Positions 29,616 through 41,305 of a DNA stretch of 64,000 nucleotides are shown in pieces. Source of the stretch: Cinnamomum chago (Eukaryota > Streptophyta > Magnoliopsida > Laurales > Lauraceae); the NCBI GenBank assembly GCA_038049695.1, contig CP142451.1, positions 46,573,001 through 46,637,000 on the forward strand, in the 5' to 3' direction. A program made the translations under genes and the position numbers. How positions within the stretch are numbered: position 1 is the stretch's first letter; every line of letters starts with the position of its first letter. The notes under the pieces are model-generated. The model saw only the letters and a list, made by a program, of their open reading frames with translations, was not told the DNA's origin and did no database searches.

Positions 29616-30383
29616 ATATTAATTGGGCTTTGTTTTTAACTTGATTGAAGTTATCACACACACACATCATGAGCATACATCTTTGCATTAAACTTCAATC
29701 AAATCTTTTATGTGCCTTAAACTTTGAAATGCTTTAAGCATATATTAATTGGGCTTTGTTTTTAACTTGATTGAAGTTATCACACACACACACACACACA
29801 CACACACTTCATGAGCATACATCTTTGCATTCATATAGTATTTGTGTGAGTTGTTTTTCACTTTCATATTAGCCTAATTAAGAGGCAATTCCATTGAGCT
29901 AAAATTGTATCTCTTAGAGTGTTCTTTTGTGAAGACACCTTCTTAGAGAAATCTTCATTTGTAAAGGTTATTGCTTAGCCTAAGAAAAGCATTGTGTAAA
30001 GGTTATTGCTTTGCCTAAGAAAAGCATTGTGTAAAGGTTATTGCTTAGCCTAGAAAAGCATCTTGTAAAGGTTGTTGTTGAGCCTAGAAAAACAACATTG
30101 TAAAGGTTATTGCTTAGCCTAGTAAAAAGCATAATTAGTGGAAATCCGGTGGGGTGATTGGTTCACAAGCCGGTAGTGGACGTAGGCATTGAGGCCGAAC
30201 CACTATAAATCCTTGTGTGGTGGTGAATGCATTGTGGTGATTGTTTTATTAGCTTCCGCATTTAGATTGTTTATCATCACTTGTGACTAGTTTAGTTTAA
30301 GAAGTTAAAATTTGCCTATATTAGTCACTTATTGTAGCTCACCCTATTCACCCCCCCTCTAGGGTTAGATCCCAGGACTTTCA
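29616..30383 (+). repeat. Type-A Copia 5' LTR, right part
   Basis: This continues the LTR begun at 2594 and matches 48654-49390. It includes CA microsatellites (about 29656-29666 and 29779-29807), a 128-base tandem duplication shared with the 3' LTR, and a run of about five 33-base units built on GTAAAGGTTATTGCTTAGCC (about 29965-30125). It ends GGACTTTCA at 30383. Confidence 0.9.
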
Positions 30384-30385
30384 AT

Positions 30386-30397
30386 TGGTATCAGAGC
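30386..30397 (+). other. Primer binding site of the type-A Copia element
   Basis: TGGTATCAGAGC begins two bases after the LTR end. This is the classic complement of initiator tRNA-Met used by most plant Copia elements. Confidence 0.9.
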
Positions 30398-30483
30398 CTC
30401 GTGCTCTATCTTATAAGATCAAGTGTTTGGAACTCTTGATTAGTTGTAAAAACCTAGAGTCAAAACCCTAGTGTTGTGCTTTC

Positions 30484-31918
30484 ATGAAAATCATTAGAAT
30501 GGATTCCATTATGATAGATAGTTTAGATTCTTTTGTAGATTCTTCTAGACCCCTCCTTCTTCCTTCTATTGGTTCAAACTCTCAAATTAATGAATCTCAA
30601 TTTGATTTAAAAGAAGAAGAAAATGATTATAATGAAGATGACCTTCAACAAGCCTTTGAAGAATTATATGAATTATCCTTAAAGCTTGAGAAGAAAAACA
30701 ATAAGTTAAGAGAAGAATCTAAAAGACTAAACAAAGAACTAGTCTCTTCAAAAGATGAACTTAGAGAGAAAGAAGAAGTAATACAATGTCTAGACTCTAA
30801 GTTCATGATCTCTTTAAATAACCTATCTACTATCAAAGATGAACTAAATGAATTAAAGATATGAAATGATGATCTTAAAAAGGAAAATTTAAACCTAAGA
30901 GATCAATTAAAAAGGCAAGACAAAGACTTTATCAATTTAGAATCCAAGTTGACAATTTCCATGGAAAACATGTCTAATGTTCAAAGTAAGTTAAAAACCT
31001 TAGAACTTGGATCTAATGTTGTTAATGAACTTAATTTCAAATTAAAACTTGCCAATGAAGAGCTAATCAAATATAAGGAAATTGAAAATGATCTTTTAAA
31101 AGTAAAAAATGAAAATTCAATCCTTATAACCAAAGTCACTCAACTTGAAGGATATAAACAAAAGTATGAGTGCAAGTTTACCCAAAGTGAAGAGAGACTT
31201 GAAAAATTATTTAAATTGGGTAAATCTCATGGAGATAGGACGGGTCTTGGTTTTGATAAGTATACTTCATATGACCCTAAATTCACCAACACTTTTGTGA
31301 AAGGTGAGTCCTCTTTCTCCTTTGCCCAAAACTAAATGTATTTATTGTGGCATTGAAGGGCATTTTAGGTTTGAGTGCAAATTAAGAAGAAGCCATGTGT
31401 CTAAACCCATCTTTGAACCCAAAAAGGTAGAATCTAAATCTATGAAGGGTAAGACACTAAACACCAAAGAAGACTCCAAAAAGATTAAACAAGTTAAATC
31501 AATTAAAATGGAGTCTCTTAAAATAGATTCTAAAAAGTTTAAACAAGTTAAACCAAGTTTAAAAGAATCTATAAACAAAAAGCTTCTTAACCTATCTCCC
31601 TTATATCAACCCATGAAAGAACTTTTGAATAAAGTAACAAAGTTAAATTTAAAATTCAAAAGTCAAATAAAGGGAGAATATAAGAAGAAAAGAAAAATGA
31701 ACAAATCCCCAAAGAAACAAACTCACCAACGTCAAAAGACTAATCACCAATCTAAGATAAATTTAGTCAAATCTAAATATCATGGCGATAAGTTCAAATT
31801 TAAAATTTATCAAGTCAAATCTCCTATAGTTGGTGAGACTCCTAAACTAGACCTCAAAGTTCAACCCTCTCAAGACCTTAGGTGGATTCCTAAAGTTAGA
31901 TACTTAGACAAACCTTAA
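30484..31918 (+). pseudogene. gag: Type-A Copia gag-like gene (fossil)
   Basis: This is homologous along its length to the whole type-B gene at 39789-41204. It starts MKIIRMDSIM about 85 bases after the primer site and encodes Lys/Glu-rich coiled coils, then a CCHC zinc knuckle (CIYCGIEGHFRFEC) and a very basic C-terminal part. The usual Copia gag capsid core is not recognisable. The frame is broken, with about two interruptions. The SIRE/Maximus-like flavour comes from the LFKLGK(S/P)HGDRTGLGF motif before the knuckle. Confidence 0.82.
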
Positions 31919-32481
31919 GGCCTTGAACCTCTTTGACCAACCTATTCTTTTTAAGTTAAATCATATTGTTGGTCATGTTGCATTTGCATTTTGTTCTTTA
32001 GTTACATTTCTTAAAATGCATTGTTTCTTTATGATCAATTGATTTTGTCTTCATGCACCATTCTATTTACATATCATGGTTTTCAAAATCTTTTGATTAT
32101 AATTTCATCATGTTAGATTTGCTTTTTGCTCACATTGAGTTATATGACTTGCATTGCATTTCTTTACATGATCAATTGATTGTGATTTCAAAAGCTTTCT
32201 AGCTAGAATAGTCATGATCGATTGTTGTTTTAAGTCATTTGCATGTTTGATTATTTAGTTATATTCTTTTTATATGCTAATGTCATTTGGTTCCATGTAT
32301 GGTTGTGATATTAGTTATATTTGTAGAAACCATACTAGAACTCAAATCCATCCTCTATGCCTTCTAGTCATTTCTTTTTGGATGGTCATGATGTTGATTC
32401 ATGTATATTTTCTAAGTGATGTCATCCTTATACATGTTTCAACATCATAGTAGTGTTCTTGATCATATGAAACTCTTTGAA
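31919..32481 (+). other. Type-A Copia interior without a recognisable gene
   Basis: AT-rich sequence (GCATTTGCATTTTG and CATGATCAATTGATT words) shared with the type-B interior at about 38900-39788 on the other strand. I see no protease, integrase or reverse transcriptase motifs. It ends at the ATCCA target site of the type-B insertion. Confidence 0.75.
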
Positions 32482-32486
32482 ATCCA

Positions 32487-33214
32487 TGAAAGTCCTTGGA
32501 TCCTAAATGGTCTCAAAAGTTCATGGTTCAAGCCCCAAAGAAGGTTGGAAATGAATGGACTTTATAGCCAAAAAGTGCCCAACGGCTAGTCCTCGGTCGA
32601 CCTGCAAAGAGGCCTCGGTCGACCATGAACACACAACGGTAAAAAAAATGACCGTTTGAAAAACTGCTTTTAGCGGCGGACACAGAGACCGCCGGTAAAA
32701 GTGGTTTTGTCCTCCGGTAAAAGTCCTGTTTTCCCAAAAATGCAACTTTTCAAAGTATTTCTTGGGGGAACTTTTGGCCACTAAATCAAGCTTGAATAAC
32801 ATGTTTTAGATCAATCTAAGATGATTAAAAACATGAAACACAAAGAGCCTAAAATGATTCGAAACTTTAAATCCAAAGGCTAGCTTGATTTCTAAAAACT
32901 CTTTTCACATAAAAAAGCATACAAAGATGATTCTGAAAGAGATGAATGCATGCAAGGCACAAACCTAAATTCTCAATATGATTTCACAAAAGTAATGCAC
33001 AAAGAATTAGGTTTTCAAAAGAGTTTGAATTCTAAAATCAATGCATCCAAGTTTAGAAACAAAACATGCATAAAACAATACTTTTACAAATCTTAAAAGC
33101 AATGCATGTATAAAACCAGATTTCAAGGTTTTCTAAAACAATGCATGAGTGTAAATTCAAATGATGTGAATATGTTAATGCATCCATCAAATTGCAAATA
33201 CAAAATCCCTAACA
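32487..33214 (-). repeat. Type-B Copia 3' LTR
   Basis: 728 bp, bounded TGAAAGTCC...CCCTAACA on the + strand. It carries GGTCGACC words at about 32596-32640 and a TATA-like TTTATAGCC at about 32567. It aligns with both ends of 41306-42625. Confidence 0.85.
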
Positions 33215-33226
33215 ATCTCCCCCTTT
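33215..33226 (-). other. Polypurine tract of the type-B Copia element
   Basis: On the minus strand AAAGGGGGAGAT immediately precedes TGTTAGGG of the LTR. The same tract occurs on the + strand at about 44092-44103 before the LTR-B fragment. Confidence 0.8.
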
Positions 33227-33484
33227 GCAATTTGATGGCAACTTACTTATCATTGAATTAACACAACAAGTCTCCAGCTCCCCCTAAGCTGGACAAGTCT
33301 TGAAATCTTCTTGGATGCTCCTCCTCTTAGCTTGGGCTCTTGGGCTCTCTTCTTCAATCTTCTTGATGCTTGGTGCTTGATCAATCTTCAAGCTTTCTAT
33401 TCATCTTCCTTTCTTTGGCCAAGCACCTTCTTTAGCTCCAAGTTTTCTTTCTTCTATAAGCTCTTCCCCTTTGACCATGCCTCT

Positions 33485-36400
33485 TGTGAGAACCCGACCC
33501 CTGATCTCTTGGATTAGTGTTGTTTTATTTGTGGATTAGTTCTTTTCGCGGGATTAGTGGTTGTTGGGTTGAGTTTGTGAGCTAGAATGGTTTTTCTTCT
33601 AGTTTTGGGCTTTTGAGTGCTTTGGTAGCTTGTGGGGCCCTTTGGGGGTTCCATTTTCGGCTTTGCATTTACTTGTGAGATTTTCCCGATTTGTTTCGTA
33701 TTGTGTTTTTGGCCCGTTGCATTCATCTTGAGGAATCCTACAACTTTCATGTTGATCTCGTATCCATTTGAGAACCCGAAACCCGATTTCTTGGCCTTGA
33801 GGGCAAAACAGTCTTTTCACACCAAATCTGTATCCAAAACTTGATATTCCCGAAACCCGCGAAACATATACTTTTTGGAAACTAGATATTTCGACGATCA
33901 TTTCTTCCTTCTTCGTCGAATTCATCCGAGGTCCCGAATTAGATGATTTCAGCCAAACTAGTCTCTTAAGTTGTGGGACCCAACCTTCTTTGTTAACATA
34001 AGAGAACCCACCCCCTTCATTGCATCCCATTCTTCATTTCCAGCACAAACCAGCAACCTAGGGTTTTCCCTTGTGTTTCTCTCCTTCTTCTTGCTTCTTC
34101 ATCTCCAAGCCACACCAAGAGTTCATCAATCAAGAAATGGAGACCACCTTCTTCTTCCTCATCTTGCAAGCTTTCCATTGATACCATTTGTGAAGAGAAC
34201 CCTCCATCACAAGACTTCCCTTGAGCTTACCTTGTCCATTAGAGGACCTTGTAAGTAAGTGATCCCTCTCATCTTCTAGATTTGTAATCTTCTAGCCTTA
34301 GGGAAGCTACATTTGCATTATTGGAAGTTCTTTCATTTTCATTCCTTGTTTGACCCATTTTAGGGTTTGTTTTGGGGGTTTTTGTAGAGATTGTGGATCT
34401 TGAGCTTGAGAGGTGATTAGGAGCTTGATTTGCTTGATTAGAGTCAAAGGCAAGTGGATGAATGGATGGTTTCAATGTTATCAAATTTTTATGAGAAAAT
34501 CCTAAGTTTTATTACTTGTTCTTGATAATGTGATATATGTTTCTACACATGCTTCTTGTCATCTTTCTATTGATTTCGAAATTGCATATTAATGGTGGTT
34601 TCTCTCTTGTTAATCTCTTGGAAAAATGTGCTTTCATTTGGTCAAGTTTGTTCATATGGTTTTAAAAGGAATGAGGTTGGATTGGCTATTCATGGTTATG
34701 TTTATAAGTTACATTGACTTGAAATTGATACCCGTTTAAAGAGGTGTTTGAATTTAATTGTTCATTGGAGTTTTAATGAGGTTTTGAAGTGATTATGGAA
34801 GAGAAATGCTAGTGGTTTAAGTGTTGGAAAGGAAAGGAAAAAGGAAGAGAAAGAGGACAGCTGAACTGGTTCGGAACCCATTTCTGGACAGTTCGCTCGA
34901 GCGACCATGACAGTTCGCTCGAGCGACCTGTCCAGGAAAGGATTCGGGCATTTCCAGTAGCCCGGTCGCTCGAACGCATTTTAATAACCGCTCGACCGAT
35001 GGGTTCGCTCGAGCGAACTCTTCGATTCGCTCGAGCGATGCGGTCTACCTGGCATAGGTCACGCTGGTACAGAAATTTCAGCCGATCGATCGGCCCTTCG
35101 GTCCGATCGATCGGAGGACTCAGTTTGAGTCCAGTGAAATTTGATATTGTTTATTTTTGGAAACCTTTGGGCTTTCTATGAGTCCTAGGGGTATATACCT
35201 TAGTGTTAAGACCAATTGTGCCCTAATCTAAGGTCTTTAAGACTAGGGAACTAAAAGAAAAGAATGGTGTTGATTTAGATACTAATTCGTGGTTTTAGGT
35301 GGGACCCTGACTACCCTTTTTGGACTGTTTGGACCATATGTGAGAGCGTCTTGAGCCGATGCTCTTCATGGTTGGTTCGGAATGCATCGAAGTTCAATCT
35401 ATTCAATCTTGAACGGGATGGAACGACACGATATCCTCTTCATACCTAAATGCAAAGTCTATTTCCTTGGGTATCGCGAATTCTATTCCTTTCGGTGACT
35501 GAGTAGGTTGCTCGATAGTTCCGGGTTGACATCATACTTAGGATGGACCGTTTATAGTCTTGATTTTTCTATCATAGCATCTAGTACTATCTATAAGCTC
35601 ATGATAAGTTTTAAAAATAGTAAAAGTGCATAAGGAGCCCGAAATGTCTTCAAACTCAAGGAGTACCAAGTAATGACTATAATCGACATACGGGACCCCT
35701 ATTCACTTAAATAGATCTTGAAATTAATGCTTTTCCCGAAATTGTTATAGTTTATGGTTTCACCTCATTTCCCGAGATTTGCATCACATGACTTGTTTCC
35801 CGAAAGCATTGGAGTTACTCTAGTAACAGTTACTTGTCCCGAAGTGCATTGCACCACATGATATGTCAGTGTGCCCTTGAGCACCCCCGTCTTGCCCGTT
35901 TGATTATGTATTTATACTTGATTTACTTGCATTGTCTCGATTGGATTTGACCTATGAGTCGGCACCACTAAGCTTGGATAACCTTGTTGGTCTGATCCAC
36001 CGACTTGGAGATCCCCCTCTTGTCCCGCCAGCTGCAGCTTGGATCCCGTTACCCGGTTATTACCGTGGTCTTGTCCCGATACCGCAGATTGCTACTGTGG
36101 TCCCCGATGCCCGGCTCGCTACCGTGGTCATGTATAGTATATGTATATGCATTCATGAGATCCACTGTTTCTCCTCACCTCGAGTGACTGAGATCAGTGC
36201 CTAGTATATGTATTTATATGAGATCCCCTGTTTCTCCTCACCTCGAGTGACTGAGATCAGGGCCTAGTTATTGCTCTATCGCTTTGGTGATAGAGGACTT
36301 AGCTTCGTGTGGTTGCCATCTTGCCAGTTCCCGATTCCTTGGATACCCGACATGTTTTACATTGTTTACTTGCTTTCCGATAAATGATTCGTTTCCTTTA

Positions 36401-37684
36401 TGAAAGTTGTTATTTAAACAAGTGCTAATATTCTCCAATGTAAATTCAATTATTATTATATTGTTTTCTGTCCTTTGTAACCGCACATGTTTTAAATGAA
36501 TGCCAGTTGGGTGAATAACCATGCTTTTACATATGTTCCATACGATCAATGATTTTGCTAGATGTATATGATTACACGTGTTTTAAAGGAATACCCAAAT
36601 TGTTAAATATCCGTACCTTGTTTTAAAGGACATTTGGTTTGTCAGATATCTATGTGTATACCTGTTTTTAAATGAATACCCGAATTGTTAAATACCCATG
36701 CTTTGAAATATGTTTCAAATGACACTCGTTTTGCCAGATCACTATGTTTATACCGATTTCAAATGAATATCCGATTTGTTAAATATCCCTGCTTTGAGAT
36801 AGGATTTAAACGAACATTAGTCTTGTCAGATTTCTTTGGTTACACCTGTTTTAAATGAACACCCGGTTTGTTAAATATCCGTATTTTCACATATGTTTCA
36901 AATGGACTTTGGTTTTGCTAGACTGCTATGAATGTCTGGTTTGTTGTATACTTATGTTTTTACTTAAGTTTCAAATGAACACATGTTTTATTAGATAGTC
37001 ATGTTTTACCCATGCTTGAAATGAATACAGGTTTTCCCCGAGATTCCCGACTTTTGCACCCGTTCAATTATATGCAGCATTTGATCGAATAGCATGATTT
37101 ATCTTATGTTTTATTCTTCAGTATATTTGTTATCTTTTCATCCACCTGCCAGACCGTCGTGTCTGACCCACTACTTTTGGTACTCAGGTTCAGATTTCTT
37201 CGCCCCGAGTTGAGTGCTTTTGTTGGTTGTAGAGCCATGCTTTGCAGGTTAGTTTGTCGGCTATGTCATGTAGACATTGAGCTCGACATCGGAGCTACGT
37301 CACACTTGAGTAGTAGTTAATAGCTTATTGTTGTATGGCTTCTATTAGCCTTTTTCTTGGGGATTCTTAATTAATGTACATTGATAATTGTAACTTGAAC
37401 ATATTTGGGAATGTAATATCCTGTTACTGTCAGCTCTGTAATTTATTGTGATGGTTACTCCAGTCTGATATGATTCTTGATATAATAGCTATGTGCTAAA
37501 GGTTGAGTGCGACGCGGAATCCGATGGCCACGGGCTTCGGGTCGCAACGCCACAAAAGCTTCCGCAAAATATTCAAAATATTCAGAATGTGTTGTCTTCA
37601 CACACGCGGATCCTGGGAGAAGTAAAATACATTTATGCTTAATCCCATTTCCCGCCCCCGAGGTTTCGGTTTGGGGGCGTGACA
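33485..37684 (+). mobile_element. Chromovirus-like solo LTR, 4.2 kb
   Basis: TGTGAGAACCCGACC... to ...GGGGGCGTGACA is bracketed by CCTCT at 33480-33484 and 37685-37689. Segments around 33870-33935 (TATTTCGACGATCATTT, CTTCGTCGAA) and 37140-37190 (CCTGCCAGACCGTCGTGT) match the Tekay-like LTRs at 44702 and 58315, so it is a related but longer LTR. It has no interior, so it is solo. At 34890-35115 it holds a cluster of CGCTCGAGCG and CCGATCGATCGG palindromes. 36540-37030 has diverged repeats of about 110 bases around GTTTTAAATGAA and (T/C)TTGTTAAATA. No genes are seen. Confidence 0.88.
34890..35115. repeat. CGCTCGAGCG palindrome cluster in the 4.2-kb LTR
   Basis: About five copies of (G)TTCGCTCGAGCGA(A)C lie within 150 bases, one of them a perfect 16-bp palindrome at 35003-35018. 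They are followed by two CCGATCGATCGG palindromes at about 35083-35115. The cluster is GC-rich inside an AT-rich LTR. Confidence 0.88.
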
Positions 37685-37689
37685 CCTCT

Positions 37690-39788
37690 CTCACCCTTTG
37701 GCAAGATATGCATTCTCTCTTCCCCTCTTGAGAACTTGAATGCTTTCTCCTCCTTTGAAGAGTAGGAGATCTTTGAGTACTTGAACTCTCTCTCCCCCTT
37801 TGACATTAAATTGCAAAGGTACCTACACACATGAAATAAGGAAAATACCTTTAGTAGCACCTGTTAACAAAAGAAATAAAAAATGATAATCATAACAGGC
37901 TAACATGTATGGAAGTTATCTCTAAGGGCTCAAAGGCAATCCAAGGGTCAATTTGATCAAAACTAATACTTCCTATGAAGGTTTACACTCCCCCTCAATC
38001 CATTATCTCCTTTTGTCAAACTTTTGACAAAGATTTAACTATTAGGTGCAAGAAGAAGATGGTTTAACCAATTGAGGGTCAACTTCAAGAGAAGGATTAG
38101 ATTCATTTAACTATAAAGCTCAATATGATCAAATTACCAAAAGAGAGCTAGGTCTAATGGAAAAAGCAATCATGGATACCAATTGGAAAAACAAAGAATA
38201 CCAATTGAGATTTAAGGATATGACTATTAAATCAATCACTCTAAAATGGATTTACAAGTATGACTATTAGGAAAAATCCAAATTAGAGCTATCCATGAAG
38301 CAATGGGGTTTATTAATCATAGCATCAAATAGTCTAACTATGGAAAGCATATGCTATGAAGGTTTTGAAAATCATTTCATTCAATCAATAAATATGACTT
38401 ATCATGTGCAAGATGAGTGAAATGAAATTCAAGCATGAAGCCAACCTCAACTAATAACCAACCCATATTATGAACACATAAACATGGTGGTCATGAGATA
38501 TACCTATATGAGCAAAAGAGGTGGCAACATGAACATTATGATGCTAATGGAATGTGACATGGAACAAATATATAACTATCAAGCTCAATCCAATGCACAC
38601 AAGGTCTATCACATACACAAGAAATCAAATCAATCTTAAATTATACCAAATGAAACCAATTGAATTTGACAACATGTTAAAGAGCAAGGATGTGACAAAC
38701 ACAAAATTCCAACAAGCATCATAAATGCATATTCATCACTTTTAAAGATATAACTAATAAGCATAGTGATGAACAAGGTAAATTGCAATGCAAAATTATA
38801 TAACTTTGAAATGCATGCAATTTCCAAAGTGACTAAATCATATGAATTCAACTACTAAGATATCCATCAACCATCATAAATGCAAGGAATGGATTTCAAA
38901 GAGTTTCATATGATTAAGATCACTACTTATGAAGTTGAAACATGTATAAGGATGACACCAAGAGAATCTACATGAATCAACACCATAACCATCCAAAAAG
39001 AAATGACTATAAGGCATAGAGGATGGATTTGGGTTCTAGTATGGTTTCTACAAATATTACTAAGATCACAACCATACATGGAACCAATTGTCATTTGCAT
39101 ATAAAAAGAATAACTAAAAAAGCAAAGATGCAAACAACATACATTTCCATTTCTAAGATAATGAAACCAAAAGAAAAGGAAATGAGAACATGGAACATGC
39201 TTTGATGAATATGACTAATGAATTTATAGAGAATTTCCATTCAAACAATCTTCAAATCATTTTGATAAACAAAATCCACCAATGAGCATAAAAAGAATGA
39301 TTTTGAAGATCAATTTTCAACATTGTATTTTAAAAGATATAACTTAATTGAAACACATACAAGTTGATTTTTCAAAACAATGTTCTCCATATAAAAGTCT
39401 AACTTAGAAATCCATGGAAAACTTAAGTTGATTCAAATCATTTGTTCAAATAATATTACTATGACATCTACACAAATGATCCAACAACAATTGATCATGA
39501 ATAAATTAGCTATGAAAGCTTTTAAAAACACAATCAATTAATCATGTAAAGAAATGCAATGCAAGACATATGTGTGCAAAAAGCAAATCAAACATGATGT
39601 AATTATAATCAAAAGATTTTGAAAACCATGATATGTAACAAGAATGGTGCATGAAAACAAAATCAAATGATCATAAATAAAAATTGCATTTTAATAAATG
39701 TAACTAAGAAAGAACAAAATGCAAAGCAACATGACCAACAAAGTGATTTAACTTAAAAAGAATAGGTTGGTCAATGAGGTTCAAGGCC
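37690..39788 (-). other. Type-B Copia interior without a recognisable gene
   Basis: About 2.1 kb, AT-rich, rich in CATG and AATTGATT words, and homologous to 31919-32481 plus 42626-44103 of the type-A element. Short open frames are not conserved between the copies. No pol motifs are seen. Confidence 0.75.
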
Positions 39789-41204
39789 TTAAGGTTTGTC
39801 TAAGTAAACAACTTTTGGAATCCACCTAAGGTCTTGGGAGTGTTGAACTTTGAGTTCTATTTTGGAAGTCTCACCAACTAAAGGAGATTTAACTTGATAA
39901 ATTTTCAATTTGAACTTATCACCATGATATTTAGATTTGACTAAATTTAGCTTAGATTGGTGATTAGTCTTTTGATGTTGGTGAGTTTGTTTCTTAGGGG
40001 ATTGTTTCACTTTTCTTTTCTTCTTATTTTCTCCCTTTATTTGACTTTTGAATTTTAAATTTAACTTTGTTACTTTATTCAAAAGTTCTTTCATGGGTTT
40101 ATATAAGGGAGATAGGTTGAGAAGCTTTTTGTTCATAGATTCTTTTAAGCTTGGTTTAACTTGTTTAAACTTTTTAGAATCTATCTTAGGAGACTCCATT
40201 TTAAATGATTTACCTTGTTTAGTCTTTTTGGAGTCTTCTTTGATTTTTAGTGTCTTACCCTTCATAGATTTAGGTTTTACATTTTTTAGTTCAAAGATGG
40301 GTTTAGACACATGACTTCTTTTCCTTAGTTTGCACTCAAACGAAAAATGCCCTTCAATGCCACAATAATTACATTTGGTTTTGGGCAAAGGAGAAAGAGT
40401 GCTAGAGAAAGAGGACTCACCTTTCACAAAAGTGTTGGTGAATTTAGGGTCATGAGACATATTCCTATTAAATCCAAGACCCGTCCTATCTCCATGAGGT
40501 TTACCCAATTTAAATAATTTTTCAAGTCTATCTTCACTTTGGGTAAACTTGCACTCATACTTTTGTTTATAGCTTTCAAGTTGAGTGACTTTGGTTATAA
40601 GGATTGAATTTTCATTTTTAACTTTTGAAAGTTCATTTTCAATTTCCTTATATTTGCTTAGCTCTTCATTGGCAAGTTTTAATTCAAGTTTTAGTTCATT
40701 AACAACATTAGATCCAAGTTCTTTGGTTTTTAACTTACTTTTAATCAACTTGGCTTCTAAATTGCTAAAGTCTTTGTCTTGACTTTTTATTTGATCTCTT
40801 AGATTTAAATTTTCCTTATTGACATTATCATAATCCATCTTTAATTCTTTTAGTTCATCTTGAATGTTAGATAGATTATTTAAAGAGATCATGAACTTAG
40901 ATTCAACACAATTTATTACTTCTTCTTTCTCTCTAAGCTCATCTTTAGAAGAGACTAATTCTTTGTTTAGTCTTTTAGATTCTTCTCTTAACTTTTTGTT
41001 TCTCTTTTCAGTCTTTAAGGATAATTCATATAATTCCTCAAAGGCTTGTTGAAGATCTCCTTCATATTCATTAAAATCTTCTTCTTTTATGTCACATTGA
41101 GATTCATTAGATTGAGGGTTTGAATCTCCAATAGAAGGAAGAATGAGGGGTCTAGAAGAATCTACAAGATCTAGCATAATGGAGTCCATCCTAATGATTT
41201 TCAT
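39789..41204 (-). CDS. gag: Type-B Copia gag-like protein, 471 codons
   Basis: The frame starts ATG at 41202-41204, about 90 bases after the primer site. Residues 45-235 are Lys/Glu/Leu-rich and predicted coiled coil. LEKLFKLGKPHGDRTGLGFN lies before a single CCHC knuckle with C278, C281, H286 and C291 (CNYCGIEGHFSFEC). The remaining 180 residues are very basic (Lys-Ser-rich) and could bind nucleic acid. The canonical capsid-type gag core is absent or unrecognisable. It therefore resembles the C-terminal half of a SIRE-type gag and not a full one. The frame looks whole. Confidence 0.85.
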   Translation of the reverse strand: MKIIRMDSIMLDLVDSSRPLILPSIGDSNPQSNESQCDIKEEDFNEYEGDLQQAFEELYELSLKTEKRNKKLREESKRLNKELVSSKDELREKEEVINCVESKFMISLNNLSNIQDELKELKMDYDNVNKENLNLRDQIKSQDKDFSNLEAKLIKSKLKTKELGSNVVNELKLELKLANEELSKYKEIENELSKVKNENSILITKVTQLESYKQKYECKFTQSEDRLEKLFKLGKPHGDRTGLGFNRNMSHDPKFTNTFVKGESSFSSTLSPLPKTKCNYCGIEGHFSFECKLRKRSHVSKPIFELKNVKPKSMKGKTLKIKEDSKKTKQGKSFKMESPKIDSKKFKQVKPSLKESMNKKLLNLSPLYKPMKELLNKVTKLNLKFKSQIKGENKKKRKVKQSPKKQTHQHQKTNHQSKLNLVKSKYHGDKFKLKIYQVKSPLVGETSKIELKVQHSQDLRWIPKVVYLDKP

Positions 41205-41291
41205 GCAAGGACAACTCTAGGGTTTTTGACTCTAGGTTTTTACACCTAATCAAGAGTTCCAAACACTTGATCCTAAAAGATAGAGCACTTG

Positions 41292-41303
41292 GCTCTGATA
41301 CCA
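41292..41303 (-). other. Primer binding site of the type-B Copia element
   Basis: The minus strand reads TGGTATCAGAGC two bases after the LTR end at 41306, the tRNA-Met complement. It is the same site as in the type-A element. Confidence 0.9.
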
Positions 41304-41305
41304 AT

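Noticed and set aside
33599-34258. Frames of 95-143 codons in the left part of the 4.2-kb LTR
   Set aside because: Wholly within LTR sequence and not kept in the related LTRs at 44702 and 58315.
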